Positions 5,090-5,994 of a stretch of 5,994 bases of DNA are shown in pieces. Each line of letters opens with the position of its first letter. Position 1 is the first letter of the stretch. Location: the NCBI GenBank assembly GCA_900552735.1, contig USBA01000122.1, positions 1 to 5,994 of the forward strand. The letters run 5' to 3'. The notes beneath the pieces were generated by a model, which was not told the DNA's origin, ran no database searches, and saw only the letters and a program-made list of their open reading frames with translations. Origin of the DNA: an uncultured Collinsella sp. (GTDB lineage: Bacteria > Actinomycetota > Coriobacteriia > Coriobacteriales > Coriobacteriaceae). The translations under genes and the position numbers were made by a program.

Positions 5090-5994
5090 ATGAGGTTTAC
5101 TCATCCTGTCAACACGCTCAAGAAGCTCGGCTGCGGCCTTGCATTTGGAGCAGCGGCCATTATGGCCATGCCGACTTCGGCGCTCGCTTGCACCCAGATC
5201 TACATGGGCAGCCAGCTCACGGCAGACGGCAACACGTACTACGGACGCTCCGAGGACTTCGGCCCGCGCTACATCAAGCACTTTGGCATCGAGCCCGCAC
5301 ACAAGGACGGCAGCAAGTACACCTCGGTCGAGTCCGGCTTTGAGTACAAGTCCAAGGGCGCAACCTACCGCTACACCTTCGTTCGCGACAACCCCTCTCA
5401 GTGGGAAGATCGTTACGACGCATATTCCGAGGCTGGCATCAACGAAAAGGGCGTTTCCTGCTCTGCCACGCTGAGCACCTCCTATAACGAGAAGGCAGAG
5501 GAAGCCGACCCCGTCACCGAGGAGACCGGCATCGGCGAGTACAACTACGCCAGCGTCATTCTGGGCGAGAGTGCCACGGCCCGCGAGGGTGTCGAGCTCC
5601 TCGGCAGCTTGATTGACGAGCAGGGCGTCTGCTCCAACGACCAGATCATCATTGCCGACAACAACGAGACCTGGCTGTTTGCAGCGCTTTCCGGCCATCA
5701 GTGGATCGCCATGAGACTCACCGACGATATCGCCTCGCTCAATCCCAACATCGGCAACCTCACCTATGACGTCGACCTCGACGACACCGAGAACTGCCTC
5801 CACTCCGAGGGCATCGAGTCCATGCCTAAGGAGAAGGGCTTTGCCGAGTACACCGACGGCAAATTCGACGTCGCCAAGACCTACGGCGAGGAAATCAGCG
5901 AGGCCGGTATGCACCAGTGGTCACGCTATATCCAGGGTCGCGATTACTTCATGGCCCCGCTGGCTGAGGGCACTGATTACGAAATCGTGAAGGA
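5090..5994 (+). CDS. Secreted C69-family dipeptidase (PepD-like), 3' end outside the window
   Basis: The first 301 codons of a peptidase family C69 protein, an N-terminal-nucleophile cysteine hydrolase that cleaves dipeptides. The frame stays open to the window edge, so the C-terminus is missing. Residues 1-33 form a signal peptide: basic start with R2, K11 and K12, hydrophobic core about 13-27, and cleavage motif ALA at 31-33. The next residue, C34, begins CTQIYMG, the expected catalytic Cys exposed by processing. TADGNTYYGRSEDFG (44-58) is the second family hallmark. C34 is not in a lipobox, because position -3 is Ala rather than Leu. YSEAGINEKGVSCSATLS (112-129) and IIIADNNETWLFAALSGHQW (187-206) also fit C69. 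It should act outside the membrane on peptides taken from the surroundings. It has its own AT-rich promoter region and lies beyond a strong terminator, so it is separate from the kinase unit. Confidence 0.92.
   Translation, partial: MRFTHPVNTLKKLGCGLAFGAAAIMAMPTSALACTQIYMGSQLTADGNTYYGRSEDFGPRYIKHFGIEPAHKDGSKYTSVESGFEYKSKGATYRYTFVRDNPSQWEDRYDAYSEAGINEKGVSCSATLSTSYNEKAEEADPVTEETGIGEYNYASVILGESATAREGVELLGSLIDEQGVCSNDQIIIADNNETWLFAALSGHQWIAMRLTDDIASLNPNIGNLTYDVDLDDTENCLHSEGIESMPKEKGFAEYTDGKFDVAKTYGEEISEAGMHQWSRYIQGRDYFMAPLAEGTDYEIVK

Noticed and set aside
5039..5914. Long minus-strand open frame of 291 codons opposite the dipeptidase gene
   Set aside because: It is antisense to a gene with signal peptide, catalytic Cys and family motifs. 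Its product is a compositionally biased Val/Gly/Leu/Ala sequence with no recognisable motif, typical of the mirror frame of a GC-rich gene.

Overview
The window looks like chromosomal DNA of a high-GC Gram-positive bacterium. My best guess is a Collinsella-like member of the Coriobacteriia. This is inferred from the GC-rich coding bias, the clear GGAGG ribosome binding sites, the gene set (YugP-type zinc peptidase, single-HRDC RNase D, secreted C69 dipeptidase) and short AT-rich promoter regions. No marker gene here proves the taxon.

Layout: positions 19-3663 carry three minus-strand genes, read right to left. They are rnd (RNase D), a YugP-like membrane zinc metallopeptidase, and xseA (exonuclease VII large subunit), separated by 238 and 116 bp. 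The 238-bp gap contains several perfect short hairpins and nested complementary segments, so it may be a structured RNA or a dispersed intergenic element. Between 3664 and 3761 is a divergent promoter region. From 3762 the plus strand carries a diacylglycerol/lipid kinase-family gene, then a 30-codon single-pass membrane protein whose Shine-Dalgarno sequence overlaps the kinase stop codon. The unit ends at a strong intrinsic terminator (4815-4864). After an AT-rich intergenic region with a 9-bp direct repeat at 21-bp spacing, a signal-peptide-bearing C69-family (PepD-like) dipeptidase starts at 5090 and runs off the right edge.

How the genes fit together: the two nucleases are housekeeping functions (DNA repair/single-strand DNA degradation and RNA 3'-end processing). 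The membrane peptidase between them is probably a neighbour rather than a partner. The lipid kinase and the mini membrane protein are probably co-translated and may act together at the membrane. The dipeptidase is an independent transcription unit that acts outside the cytoplasm. I see no mobile element, CRISPR array, tRNA or rRNA. The best candidates for something undescribed are the 30-aa membrane protein and the two non-coding regions (2371-2517 and 4935-5005).
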